This document shows positions 12,448-23,429 of a DNA stretch of 64,000 bases, in pieces. The notes below the pieces were generated by a model. It made no database searches and was not told the DNA's origin. It worked only from the letters and a program-made list of their open reading frames with translations. This DNA comes from Diorhabda sublineata (Eukaryota > Arthropoda > Insecta > Coleoptera > Chrysomelidae). A program made the position numbers and the translations under genes. Positions within the stretch are counted from its first letter, which is position 1; each line of letters starts with the position of its first letter. Location of the stretch: NCBI RefSeq assembly GCF_026230105.1, contig NC_079483.1, positions 17,911,312 to 17,975,311 on the forward strand, read 5' to 3'.

Positions 12448-12960
12448 CAGGGTTGTAATTAAAAAGTCATAATAATTGAAAAAATCCTTCCAAATGGTTG
12501 CTTGAAATTAGTTTATTCCAAGAATCCCAGTTAATGGTTTCCACAAAGTAGTACTTATCTTTGCCTTCCATTATATTGACTCACCATCGAAATTGGAATT
12601 ATTTGATGGTATTTTCCTAGTTGGGACTTCTTTCTCATACGAGTCAAAAAATCTTTTGCCCCCTAATTTGAATCAGCTGAGAAATCGGAGCCTGTATCTA
12701 CGGAAACAATCGTAGAGTTAAAAATTGTCTTTTGCGTCAAAATAGCCTTCAGTTTCAGCCATAGATCCTTCATTTGAGCTGAATTTTTTGATATCAGCTA
12801 GTAGTAACTGGGGACCAGATCTGGACTATACGGTGAATGAGGGAGCAATTCGTTCAATTTAACCATCGTTGCTATCGACTTGTGAATCGGTGCATTGTCT
12901 TGGTGTCTTCGACATATGAGACCGTTTTGCTTGATTTCTGCATTCTCTATTACTCAAATG
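12448..12960 (-). pseudogene. mariner transposase pseudogene with 3' end
   Basis: Minus-strand translation gives AEIKQNGLICRR, then HQDNAPIHKSIATMVKLNE, LLPHSPYSPDLVPSYY and, after a stop, DIKKFSSNEGSMAETEGYF. These are successive mariner blocks in the right order, from the second catalytic aspartate to the C-terminus. The last catalytic aspartate in PSD has become tyrosine (PSYY). The sequence cagggttgtaattaaaaagt at 12,448, preceded by TA, has the look of a terminal repeat and would be the 3' end of the element; its partner was not found. The N-terminal half is not recognisable above 12,960. Confidence 0.9.
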
Positions 12961-13680
12961 ATGATCGTTTTGATTCCGAAGTGAAATTAAGGATCCATTA
13001 TCATATATCGACTCAAAAAATTTGATTTATTACGTGTAAACACGGCCAAACACTACTCTGAATCATCAAAACCTTGTTGTTTCCATAAAAAAACCAAAAT
13101 CGGGTTTCTCTTCAGCAGTTTTCGATGTTCCAAGTACTCAATAAATAATTTTAAGCAGTCACTATGATTTTTCTAAGTACGTTCCTCGTAATAAACTGAA
13201 TTTCGGTTATATGATCCCTTTGCGTACACTTGAATGCTTCTTTAGATCCCATTTAAAGTGAAAACGGCGCGGAATATTCTTGCTTGACAGGTTATAAGTA
13301 GTAGGGACGTTGGAAAAATTATATCTGAAAAGTAAACAACCGATTCGGTTCACAAAGAAACCACTCCGTCTTGAAATTTTCTCTATTTACTTTTTCTAAC
13401 GAAAATAAACAATTTTCAAGCAGTGGAGTTCTTCAGCAATATTCTCTAGCTTACATGTCAGAAAATAAGTAAATAAATACGTTTTTCGTTTTCTTTCTTG
13501 GAAATTGCCTCACATCCACAAATTATTCCGTTATTTTAAAATTCAGGTTAGTGAGAAATATTTTCTTATGTAGTGGTTGGGTTGGAAATTTTTTAAGGGT
13601 TGTTTCGCGTGTCTATATGAGCTTAGTTTTATTTATAGAGCTACGTACTTCTTTAGAAAAAATATCTATGCCTAATACTT
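12960..13680. other. Unassigned DNA upstream of the Penelope-like fragment
   Basis: The first part (to about 13,350) could be the decayed 5' half of the mariner, but no motif is left. The remainder is AT-rich without recognisable content. Confidence 0.3.
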
Positions 13681-13683
13681 TTC

Positions 13684-13885
13684 AAAATTGCACTAAAATT
13701 GACGTTTCAACTTTTCTTTAAATCTTTATCAAAATATGATATTGATACTGACAAATTACGTATTAACATTGATCAATAGAAAAAAATCAAACTAGAACTT
13801 TGTTCTAATAAGAAAAATATGTTTTTCCCTAGACCTTACATCTCAAATATTAAATTATTTGTAGTTTTATTAGATCCTGAAGTTA
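13684..13885. repeat. Left inverted arm of Penelope-like fragment
   Basis: This arm contains atcaaaatatgatattga and acatctcaaatattaaatta. It pairs as an inverted repeat with 14,305-14,505 over roughly 190 bp at about 80 percent identity by eye. Penelope-like elements are known to be bounded by long direct or inverted repeats, so these arms are read as the element termini. Confidence 0.8.
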
Positions 13886-13904
13886 AATAGTTAACTATTA
13901 AGAA

Positions 13905-14300
13905 AACAAAAACTGCATTGAAAGAAAATAATTATCCGGAAGAAATGATAAATAACATATTCAAGAAAAGGATAAACAGGCACTACAATCAATTAAAAAA
14001 CCGAATAGAAACTAAACATCAGAACATAAAACATTTTTCCTTACCATAGTATGTACAAGGATTTTCCCAACAATTATCGAATTATTTGTGCCTTGTACTA
14101 ATTGGGACGCTGTCTACATAGGGCAGACATCTCAGTATTTATAAAATAGATTAAGAGGTCATCAATACGATAAAAAAAATAGAACTGCATTAACGAATCA
14201 TAAATTCAATTCAATTCAATTATAAAGATTCAAAAATTCTTGGGACAGAATCTAATACACGGAAAATAGGATTTTTAAAAATGGTTCACATTGATAAGAA
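13905..14300 (+). pseudogene. Penelope-like element, linker and GIY-YIG endonuclease fragment
   Basis: The plus strand reads KENNYPEEMINNIFKKRINR (about 13,921-13,980), matching the region between reverse transcriptase and endonuclease in Penelope-like elements. It then reads VPCTNWDAVYIGQTSQY (14,088-14,140) and NRLRGHQYDKKNRTALTNHK. VYIGQT is the YIG half of a GIY-YIG nuclease, and the C-x2-C region before it has one cysteine changed to tryptophan. Stops and a frameshift break the frame, and the reverse transcriptase is absent. The piece lies between inverted arms at 13,684-13,885 and 14,305-14,505. Confidence 0.85.
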
Positions 14301-14304
14301 ATTG

Positions 14305-14505
14305 GAAATTCTAATAAAACTACAAATAATTAAATATTTGAGATGTAAGAAAAATTAATTTTTCTTATTAGAACAAATTCCTATTTTGATTTTAATCTTT
14401 TAAATACGCAAATTGTCAGTGTCAATATCATATTTTGATAAAGAAAGTAGAAACGTCAATTTTATCTTTCAAAAATTACTCAAAAAACTAATTTTGAAAC
14501 AGAAG
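14305..14505. repeat. Right inverted arm of Penelope-like fragment
   Basis: Reverse complement of the left arm; shared words include atcatattttgataaag and aatatttgagatgtaag. The outer part continues into ctaattttgaaacagaagag, which also occurs at about 18,085 and 20,675, so this end is a dispersed family. Confidence 0.8.
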
Positions 14506-16324
14506 AGACCTAAAATCAAGAAGATTTAGAAACATGAATCTATAATATATATAAAAAGCTTTGTTAGTGTGTAAAGATACGGTTTTCTCTACCTCTGACC
14601 TTTCTTAACCCATGAGGACTTCTGAAAAGATCTAAAATTTCTGGAATTGTCTAGAAAATTCAACTATTATAAACTATTTAGAATGTTATGGAAAATTCTA
14701 GAAATTTCCCGACTGAAAAGTTCCCAAAAGAGTGGAGTTTACAGCAATTATTTTAGTACAAAAAATGAACTGGTCGAAACTATGTAATAGTACGAGAATC
14801 TGCATCAGCTACAGTACAATGACTGGTAGAGGATAAGATAGTACGGATACCTTTAATATCATTACTTTTAAACGGTCATAGTTTCCAGTGAAGTTAGCTT
14901 TCAACATGACTATTAAAAAAGTAGGAGCATACATCCCATGTTTAATTCCAACCCAAGCAACGCCGGGTTTTGTTGCTGGTTTTAATATAAAAATCCACCA
15001 ATATAACTACAAATCCAAATCAGAAGATGAATGAGGAGCTAGATCACATCATCAGTAATATTTTCCAACTTACGTATTTTGTTTTTTTTTCTTTTCACTG
15101 CGCAGTTTCCATAATGTGATTCGATTCAGTTTAGGGTAATGCTCATCACCTGGAAACATGGCAAGAACTTTTTCTACGGTAGGAAATTTTTTTCTAAAGA
15201 AAAACGCATGATTTTCGTCGCCTTATTTGTCTTCTTTAATAACTCTATAAATCATAGGTTTCCCAACATCACGCCTACTGTTAAAAATACACACCTGGAC
15301 CTCCTTAGTAGATGCAACAACCTTAAATCGTATTTTTGGTGAAGTTTGTTTTGAAGAGATTCTTGGAATTGGAATAAAACTAAAAAAAAAAACGAAATAT
15401 CTAGCCTTTATAGGTAACTAGGTATTTATTGAAAAAAATCTTATGATACGTCTATGTAATATTTAATACACAGGACTTTTGGCCTGTTTAATCCCTTTTC
15501 TAATTATTTTGCACTGTTTATGGTGACGAAAAACCAATGAAAGACTAAAGACTATTAGATCAGATACATTTATGAAAATTTCAGGACTGCATCTTGAGTA
15601 GAAAAAGACTTTTTGTTCGTGAGTTGAATTCTCATCATAAAACTCGATTTTCTTTTTTTTACGTTGCGGACGCCTCTGGATTATAGAATAGTGAAGATTG
15701 TAAAACCAGAAAAATTCACATATTGCATTTCCATAAGGAAATTTTCCTACTTTTTAACAGAGAACCGTTCAGAATATTCAGTATCAGACGTGATTTTTGG
15801 GGTTTTCCCGAGACGTTAAGCTCTAAAGGAACAACGTACTCTGTGTGATGATTTGCAATGAAGACGACTGGCGCCTGAAAAGAGGCGTCTCGACGCGTCA
15901 TCACATACCATACATCAGCGTTTCATCTCGAAATTGATGATATTAAGCAATATAGAGTCGACAAATATCGAAGAACGGAGTTTTCACATCATCCGATAGA
16001 AAATAAATGATGAAGCGACGCTTTCAAATGATAAATTTATTTTGGAGATTATTATTTCAACAGCAGAGTATGTGTAATGGATAAGTTGAACTTTAGATGT
16101 CGTTGTTAATAATGATCGTAATCAAGTTTGTGTCTGATTTTATTTTAGAGTTCTAGCCGAGAAATTTAATACAGGTACATGTTAATATACATCAATTTGA
16201 TTCATTAAATAAATTTAATTGCAGATATTTGACAAGTGAAAATAAAACTCGCCTAAGTTTGTTAAAAACTTTGCAATATTTTCAAATGTATCACAAGTAG
16301 TTGCCAAGGTCCTAAGATTATTTT
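14505..16324. other. Unassigned DNA with a heat-shock-element-like cluster
   Basis: Between 14,635 and 14,735 several inverted TTC/GAA pentamers occur close together (tttctggaattgtctagaaa and ggaaaattctagaaatttcc). The GC-richer islands at 15,100-15,330 and 15,660-15,930 hold open frames of 62-67 codons with no recognisable domain. Nothing else was identified. Confidence 0.3.
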
Positions 16325-17112
16325 ACAGTTGAGCTTGGAAACGGGGGAGCCGTACATCATCAAACGGCATTGCTGGCACTCTACAGGTCTGGGCTGGAAA
16401 ACCTCATATGGTCCGAACCTCAAATAAGAACGCTGTAATAACGCCACAAGTTTTGGAGGTCGGAAAGCCTCGTCAGAAGTGACCGAAAGTGCCAGAACAT
16501 TCGGCCGAAAAACTCGATATGGTACACGAGTGAAACCTTTTGGAACGTGATGCCGGACTCTCAGCTAATACCGGGAATATAGTGCCAGAAGTCTTGCAGG
16601 TCAGGAAACCTTCGCCAGAAGCGACCAAAAGAGCCGGAAAATTCATCAGAAAAACCTCACGTGGTATACGCGTCAAACTTTTTTACTTGACTTTTGGGAG
16701 TAATAACGCCAGAAGTTTCACAACTTTTTTTTAAATGTCTGGAAAGAGTTGTATCTTTGCGATAAGTCCTTCAGTAATGTTTATCGGCTAATGGTGTCTC
16801 AAGAAACTTTGAAGATCGTTAGAGTAAGATGATGCTTCGCTATTACACCGCTACTAGTTGAGAGTCTGGCCTCACGTTCCACAAGGACGAATTTTCACTT
16901 CTGGCGAGGCTTTTCTGACCTCCAAAACTTCTGGAGTTGTTTCAGCGTTCTTATTTGAGGTTCAGACCCCACGATCCCACAGTTTTCACTCGTGTACCTT
17001 TTTTCGCCCGGGAAAACTGGCTGGCATTTTCATATCCGACCTGAGTGCCAGATATGCCGTTTGGTGATGTACCAATTACGGGCTCCCCGTTTCCAAGCTC
17101 AAACGTCGTGTA
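16325..17112. repeat. Inverted pair of a GC-richer repeat family
   Basis: The segment 16,325-16,563 returns as its reverse complement at 16,857-17,112. Shared words include gagcttggaaacgggg, catcaaacggcat, gaacctcaaataagaacgct and agttttggaggtc. Between the arms, 16,579-16,725 is a diverged direct copy of part of the left arm (tgccagaagtcttgcaggtc matching cgccacaagttttggaggtc), giving a unit of about 140 bp. The ORFs of 61-78 codons here follow the repeat and have no family signature. It could be a foldback element or two neighbouring inserts in opposite orientation. Confidence 0.8.
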
Positions 17113-18184
17113 ACTTATCGATACTGTTTTATGTAGCCAACTCCCCGATTATATATATATTTATGGTTTGTTCTGGATTACTGAACACAGCTTGCGTAGA
17201 AGAGATGACAGCCAGAAGAATTCACTAATAATTCCATATTATTTTCAAGATGATATTTCTAAACTTTTCCTCGATTTCTTTGATTATTTCATCTTGTAAA
17301 AATGTTTGAATTACTATCGAAACTATATTTTTCTTCACGTCAACTTAATAACGAAAATCTTTGCAAACTTTGCAAACTCTGAAAAATCATATTTTATCGA
17401 AAGCTCTGGTATTTATTCGTCAGCTCGGCTTTAAACATTGTTCATTTATTCTTCAAGTAAATGTTATTATTTGAGTTTATGTATAACATGGAAAACCAGC
17501 GTCTCAAGCCCATATTAATTCCACTTGCATGACCATTCTCGAGTGATTCTATAGGTTCTATTCAAAATGCAAGATAGGTAGCCGTATATTTCATCCGGTG
17601 GTCTCTTCCCTTTTACTTCACATGTATATTAAGTCAGTTAATTACAATAGTTGCTTTTCTGCGCTTCGTTGTGTGTAAGTATAATTCACTAAAGGGAACG
17701 ACGACATACGAAGGAATGGCGTTAAATTAGATAAAACCCTCAAACCCATTCGATTAACCAGAAGTAGTATGTCCGATTTAATAGAGAAGGTCCGTGTAAT
17801 GTCTTCCAAATACTTTTGAACTCTTTTTGGTGAGAGATAATTTGGTAAAACTTTTGGTTTAACACTCATAATATAATCATCTTTTATTTCACTACTAATA
17901 CTAATTATCGTTAAACTCTTGTAGAATTGTAGGTGAATGTAAAACTGTTGACTACATTCTTCTGTTTAATCTTTTTCTTCAATTCTATTAATCAGTCAAA
18001 AAATGATTCTTTTGAATGAAAAATGAAAAACTTTATATCTATAAATGTCTTTAATTATTTTATCCACTTTTCAAAAATTATTGAAAAAAACTAATTTTGA
18101 AACAGAAGATTTAGAAACATGAATGTCTTTAATTTACATCTGCTAAATAAATATCCTTAGCTATGGATGTATCCTTCGGGACGT
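17112..18184. other. Unassigned DNA with a 75-codon minus-strand frame
   Basis: The minus-strand frame at 17,642-17,869 is open and protein-like in composition (MSVKPKVLPNYLSPKRVQKY at its start) but matches no family known to me and has no clear splice sites. At 18,065-18,125 a short copy of the Penelope-like outer arm occurs (ctaattttgaaacagaag). The rest shows nothing. Confidence 0.35.
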
Positions 18185-18440
18185 CTAATGTTTCTTCTTT
18201 ATTTGCTTTCCCTCATTTTCTCTTCCATACGACTTCAGCTGTAATGATCCCTCCAGTGCGTACCAGAACCAACGCAGGGTAACTTCATTCTTTTTGCCCA
18301 GCATTCCTAAATCAACTTGGATCTTATGGCAACGGAGCTCCGAGCTCTGATAGTTGCTTGGACAAGGTGAATTACGATATTTCCTTTCCAAGGTAAACTG
18401 AAAGATTTGTCGATTGTAAATATTTTTGCACGAAAGATAA
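18185..18440 (-). pseudogene. Non-LTR RNase H domain fragment
   Basis: The minus-strand frame contains SELRCHKIQVDLGML followed by GKKNEVTLRWFWYALEG. In Jockey-type elements with RNase H the corresponding stretch is a leucine-rich helix, then a lysine/asparagine turn, VTLRW and VPGHEG. The pattern is preserved but the PGH motif has become FWYA, so the catalytic part is lost. It is short and only partly matched. A chance open frame is less likely than a decayed RNase H domain. Confidence 0.55.
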
Positions 18441-18788
18441 TTTGTGTTTTCTGGGTTCGTATTCGAATTCAAATTCTGTCTGGCTCTTTCTAGGTCGTTC
18501 CAATACCATTTTCCTGGCTAATATTAATCAGCAAAATTCCAAGTACAAATATATTTCAAAAAAGTTCACATTTTTATATAGTATATAAATATAAAAAATT
18601 TTCTGGACGATGATTCATGTACTTATTAGAGATTTAATATTTTCCCGTTATGGTACATTGTCCTGTTGTTTTTGTATCTTTAATTAACCCTAAGAGGGTT
18701 GTTTCAAAATCATTTACATCGTCAAGTTCAAACTGAATCTCTCCAAATGAAGTACTTTGAAATATAAATATTCAATATCTGGGGCTTC

Positions 18789-19130
18789 AAACTACAGAAG
18801 AGAGCTGTTAGATATTTACTCGGACTAAACAGCAGACCTCACTGCAAGGACTTCTTTAAAAGATTAAAAATTGTCACTCTTTCTTCCTTATTCATCCTTG
18901 AATACTAATTCGTAAGCACGCTTCTCCAATTACAGACAGGACGTTGCACGGCTATCCACTTAGGAACTCGGAGCCTTTACCTACCTCCTCCACGTCCAGA
19001 ATTAGTTAAGGGCTCAATATTTTACAATGCAAAAAAATTGCACAATCACTTGCCAATTGAAATCAAATCGATATCATTAAAGTATATCAATAGAAAAAAA
19101 CAAGTATTAACAATGAAGGAACTAGTATAA
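18789..19130 (+). pseudogene. Non-LTR retrotransposon ORF2 C-terminus (copy 1)
   Basis: The frame KLQKRAVRYLLGLNSRPHC then KDFFKRLKIVTLSSLFILEY runs 18,789-18,905 to a stop. It is followed, with frameshifts, by the equivalents of RTLHGYPLRNSEPLPT and a tail ending near 19,130. This is the C-terminal region after the reverse transcriptase in insect I/Jockey-group elements. A second copy of the same family lies at 23,600-23,820, in the same orientation. The polymerase part is absent, as expected of a 5'-truncated insertion. Confidence 0.85.
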
Positions 19131-20484
19131 TCGTTCATAAAACGCTTTCCGCTTTATCCAATAATTGAAAAACATTTTCAGTTTAATATGTTAGTATAGT
19201 AACACTAAATCAGTGTATCGTTATTTACCGATTGGCCTCGTTTGTTCTCGTTTACCAACAAATAAATTGAACCACGTCGATGTTCATCAATAAAATCTGA
19301 TCATTTTAATCTGCGTCCTTTTAGAGTGGATGGCCGTCCACTTTTTCAATTAAACTCCGCAATATGCGAACGTTTTAATAATTTCATTTTATTCAAAACC
19401 GAACTGTAGCGATGCGGACGTCCACATGAAATTCAATAACAGTTTCCGAGCAAGTGCTCGGCTCGATTGAATGGAAATTCGCAGGTCGCTCCTCAATTTT
19501 TTAAATTCCACTTTAATATATTCAAATAACTTCCTGGGTTTTTATTTAACATGTAGACTCAGTTTATTTGTTGCACTATCGCTTACCTTCATCAAATTAT
19601 ATCCAAAAAAGTTATGGATACATGATATTCTTCACACAAATGTCTGAGGTGGTGCAAACACTCTTTAACATATGTATTTCTAAATATTTGACAGCTTGGA
19701 AGAAGAAATACGAAGAAATAGGGATCCAAATCAATGGTGACTATACACCTTTCAGTTTTCAGATGAACCGGTAAATGACAAAAATGACGTTTGTTCTAGC
19801 TTGCTAATCTGGAAGTTGGTTACCACACAAAACAAAGTAATAGAAATATATCAAGAAAAAGTAGTTAAGAATGGATCCCACAGGAGAACAGATAGTCTTT
19901 GCCAACTAGTTTCTGAATATTATTATTCTGGGACTCGAACACCAAAATGTACTATTTTTGAAATGTCTTCCAGGCTTACGAATAACTATAAATTCATCAT
20001 CAAAGACTGAAATACAAAAAACAACCTTCAAAATAACAGACATAAATAAGTTTATTGATTTTGGTAGCTATCCAATTGTTTTTTGAATTGAAAATTATTT
20101 AGGTTAATACGAATGATGTTAAATTTTGATAGGTTATGTCGTTTATAGAGTTCGATTTTTCTTTAAAAGGTATACAAGCATGGATTACTACTAAGGTTAT
20201 TCAAATCAGTTTTTTAATTAATACAATGATCATTCTGAGAAATATTATTATTTTCTTTCTAGAATCACGCATTTTTGTAGTTATTTTCAGTTGTTAAAAT
20301 GGCAGATTCATAATACATAGAATGAACTTCATATAAAACATGCTCAGCCAACGAGACTTAAACAGGTTATGATTTGCTGCCACTTTTATGAAAGGATCAT
20401 AAGAAAGAAGAAGCTAAAAATAATAAATAAAAAACCTAAATAATTTAAGTAAAATTTATAGCTGTATTTTGTAAATTTGAAGAC
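19130..20484. other. Unassigned DNA with a GC-richer island and a doubtful RT-like frame
   Basis: 19,200-19,500 is GC-richer than the surroundings and holds two perfect short hairpins, gtggatggccgtccac and ccgagcaagtgctcgg. The plus-strand frame 19,568-19,774 contains YLTAWKKKYEEIGIQIN, loosely like the helix after the YADD box in Jockey elements, but the match is too weak to call. Nothing else was seen. Confidence 0.3.
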
Positions 20485-20720
20485 TACTACATATTTTTGA
20501 GATGAAAAAACTAAGGAAAAATTAATTTTTCTTGTTAAAACCGATTTCTATTTTGATATTCAAATGCAAATATGCAAATTTTCAGTGGCAAATCATATTT
20601 TGATAAAGACCGAAACTAATCGAAGCGTCAAATTTTTGTCTGTCTTTCAAAAATTATAAAAAAAAAACCAATTTTAACACAGAAGAGATCTAAAATCAAG
20701 ACGATTCTATTAGAGTAGTG
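20485..20720. repeat. Dispersed copy of the Penelope-like right arm
   Basis: This stretch aligns with 14,340-14,530 in the same orientation. Shared words are aaaattaatttttctt, atcatattttgataaag and gaagagatctaaaatcaag (gaagagacctaaaatcaag at 14,500). It is a solo arm with no endonuclease remains beside it. Confidence 0.75.
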
Positions 20721-20844
20721 AAATTCTCGTGAAACTTACCATAAACAAAGAACAATACTAGACAACAATCCAAAAACAGCAACCAGAAACCTTCGGAATA
20801 ATTTAGGCAAAAAAATAACTAACAGATCATACAAACGGAGAACG

Positions 20845-21235
20845 TGAGATATTTGGGCATGTATCTATGCAAAATACTAACAGAGAAAACACAAATATTC
20901 AATAAGAGAAAACAACTGAGCAACTGGGATTTAGACCACAAGATATTTACTGGGTGATTGGTAGAAAATCACAGTTGTAATTTCCAAAATTTCAATATTC
21001 AAGAGTGTTATCCCCATTTGGAAATACGGCAAACAGTTATATTAGTTATGAGGATCTACCTCCCAAATATTATATTTCTAATTTCATCGAATCCTCACCA
21101 TTGATAAAGTACAAGGCTGCAGTGAAAATGAAAGATATAGAGACAGGGTTAAATCACATCTCAACCTCAACACAACAGGTGAAGTGCGTCATCTAAAAAG
21201 CTTCAAACCGACATACCTTTTAACTATTTATTTAT
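20845..21235 (+). pseudogene. Jockey-like ORF2 C-terminal fragment
   Basis: Across three frames the plus strand gives RYLGMYLCKILT, KRKQL, DIYWVIGRKSQL, VIPIWKYGKQLY and YRDRVKSHLNLN with VRHLKSFKP. These are, in order, the conserved post-polymerase blocks of Jockey elements (YLG, the YWLIGRKSQLS helix, PIWTYGIQLWG, and the RL-HPN tail). At least three frameshifts separate them, so the copy is dead. It ends about 100 bp before the hairpin minisatellite. Confidence 0.85.
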
Positions 21236-21329
21236 TTATAAATGTTTACAAATTTCATAGTATTTCAAAAATAAAATTAATAATATTTTCTCAGTTCCAC
21301 ACCAAAGTCAAGTTTGTACTAAATACACT

Positions 21330-21410
21330 GTTTACACTACCACTACACTAACACTTTACAATTACACTGGCTGACGCGCGCTTTGATAACCAAATTATCG
21401 TCTTCAGAAA
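21330..21410. mobile_element. End motif of the hairpin minisatellite element
   Basis: This contains cactaccactacactaacac, caattacactggctgacgcg and gataaccaaattatcgtctt and runs directly into the minisatellite. The first part recurs at 35,815-35,865, and the last part, reverse complemented, at 36,285-36,335. This suggests a dispersed element carrying the minisatellite at one end. Confidence 0.6.
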
Positions 21411-22500
21411 CTGAAGGCAGTTTACTTTCAGTCTCTGAAGACCAAAGTATCGACTTCAGAGACTGAAGATGGTTTACTTTGAGTCTCCGAAGACTAAGTT
21501 ATCGTCTTCAGAGGCTGAAGGCAGTAAAGACTGAAGGCAGTTCACTTTCAGTCTCTGAAGACCAAGTTATCGTCTTCAGAAACTGAAGGCAGTTTACTGT
21601 GAGTCTCTGAAGACCAAAGTATCGACTTCAGAGACTGAAGATGGTTTACTTTGAGTCTCTGAAGACTAAGTTATCGCCTTCAGAGGCTGAAGGCAGTAAA
21701 GACTGAAGATGGTTTACTTTGAGTCTCTGAAGACCAAGTTATCGTCTTCAGAAACTGAAAGCAGTTTACTGTGAGTCTCTGAAGACCAAAGTATCGACTT
21801 CAGAGACTGAAGATGGTTTACTTAGAGTCTCTGAAGACTAAGTTATCGTCTTCAGAGGCTGAAGGCAGTAAAGACTGAAGGCAGTTTACTGTGAGTCTCT
21901 GAAGACCAAAGTATCGACTTTAGAGACTGAAGATGGTTTACTTTGAGTCTCTGAAGACCAAAGTATCGACTTCAGAGACTGAAGATGGTTTACTTTGAGT
22001 CTCTGAATACTAAGTTATCGTCTTCAAAGGCTGAAGGCAGTAAAGACTGAAGGCAGTTCACTTTCAGTCTCTGAAGACCAAAGTATCGACTTCAGAGACT
22101 GAAGATGGTTTACTTTGAGTCTCTGAAGACCAAGTTATCGTCTTCAGAAACTGAAAGCAGTTTACTGTGAGTCTCTGAAGACCAAAGTATCGACTTCAGA
22201 GACTGAAGATGGTTTACTTTGAGTCTCTGAAGACCAAGTTATCGTCTTCAGAAACTGAAAGCAGTTTACTGTGAGTCTCTGAAGACCAAAGTATCGACTT
22301 CAGAGACTGAAGATGGTTTACTTTGAGTCTCTGAATACTAAGTTATCGTCTTCAAAGGCTGAAGGCAGTAAAGACTGAAGGCAGTTCACTTTCAGTCTCT
22401 GAAGACCAAAGTATCGACTTCAGAGACTGAATATGGTTTACTTTGAGTCTCTGAAGACCAAGTTATCGTCTTTAGAGACTAAAGGTAGTTTACTTAGTGT
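21395..22500. repeat. Hairpin-forming minisatellite with 172-bp higher-order unit
   Basis: The landmark gtctctgaag recurs at 21,431, 21,483, 21,551, 21,603, 21,655, 21,723, 21,775, 21,827, 21,895, 21,947, 21,999 and 22,067 and onward. Spacings repeat as 52, 52 and 68 bp, giving a 172-bp higher-order unit of three 52-bp monomers, one of which carries a 16-bp insertion (aggctgaaggcagtaaagac). Each monomer holds gtctctgaag and its exact reverse complement cttcagagac about 13 bp apart, so every monomer can fold into a hairpin. The array ends at about 22,490. The 70-codon frame at 22,433-22,645 is partly repeat and not a gene. Confidence 0.95.
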
Positions 22501-23380
22501 ATTTAGCATGAATATCGCCAACGTTTCCAGAAATTCCAACTTTGTAAATGAGTATTTTACAATTCAATCCAGTTTCAACATCAACCAGCGCTATCGCCCT
22601 GTAAAAGAAGCCCATTCATTCAACATTCCAATGTTTATTGCATGACGTAGTAAACGATGGCCGTCCAATGTGAACACCGTTATGCATAAGCCAACTTGAT
22701 TATATTGTCCCTAGCATTATGGACTCGTGTACGTTTCCCCTATTATGACGACAAACAACATCATCCCGGTGTAACGTAGCTAAGGGCAACCTCAAATTTT
22801 CGTCCCTTTCGTTAAATTTAATGACGAAAACGAATTTTAGAATGAATTTTCGAACGTTCTTTTGTTATAATACGTCAGTTAAATCAATTAATTTCGCTTT
22901 TGAATAAAATTAATCCTAAATCATCTACATCAAGTGCAAAATGTGAAAGGCTCTATATCAAGCATCTAAAGTATGTTTTTTTGTAAAAAATATTCATTAT
23001 GTGGCGTTTTTTCTCTATTTTCCGGGATTTAGTTGGCAATAATTATTGTGACGCTACTTCGGCTACTTCTACTAATTCCGTTGGGATTAAATAAAACTCG
23101 AAATCAGACATTTTTTCTTTATAGTATTGATAATAACTTCTAAACAACCATTTAGTTCACAATTTTGAAAACAAATCTTAAAATTAAATTGACAGCTTTT
23201 CGATTACTCTAAAAGTTTCCTTGTCTCTTTAAGTACAACATAATCTACTAATTTTCAAATTCAAATTCTACATCGATAATTTTCCTTTAAAGAAAAAAAT
23301 GTTTATCATACACGGGAAAAATAGTAGACTTTAGCTCTCATTTTTTTGTCAGTACTTTTTTCATCTGTAATGAATAATGA
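22500..23380. other. Unassigned DNA with a GC-richer island
   Basis: 22,640-22,830 is GC-richer and shares gatggccgtcca with the island at 19,330. The remainder is AT-rich with no recognisable content. Confidence 0.3.
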
Positions 23381-23381
23381 T

Positions 23382-23429
23382 GTCTTCTTCTTCTTCTTCT
23401 TCGTCTTCTTCTTCTTCTCCTTCTTCTTC
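23382..23429. repeat. (CTT)n microsatellite
   Basis: An almost pure (CTT)n run of 48 bp with two interruptions. It directly adjoins the 3' end of a minus-strand non-LTR fragment, where it reads as GAA repeats. Confidence 0.97.

Noticed and set aside
19568..19774. Possible Jockey reverse transcriptase frame (YLTAWKKKYEEIGIQIN)
   Set aside because: Only one weak block with no YADD or neighbouring motif; insufficient to call.
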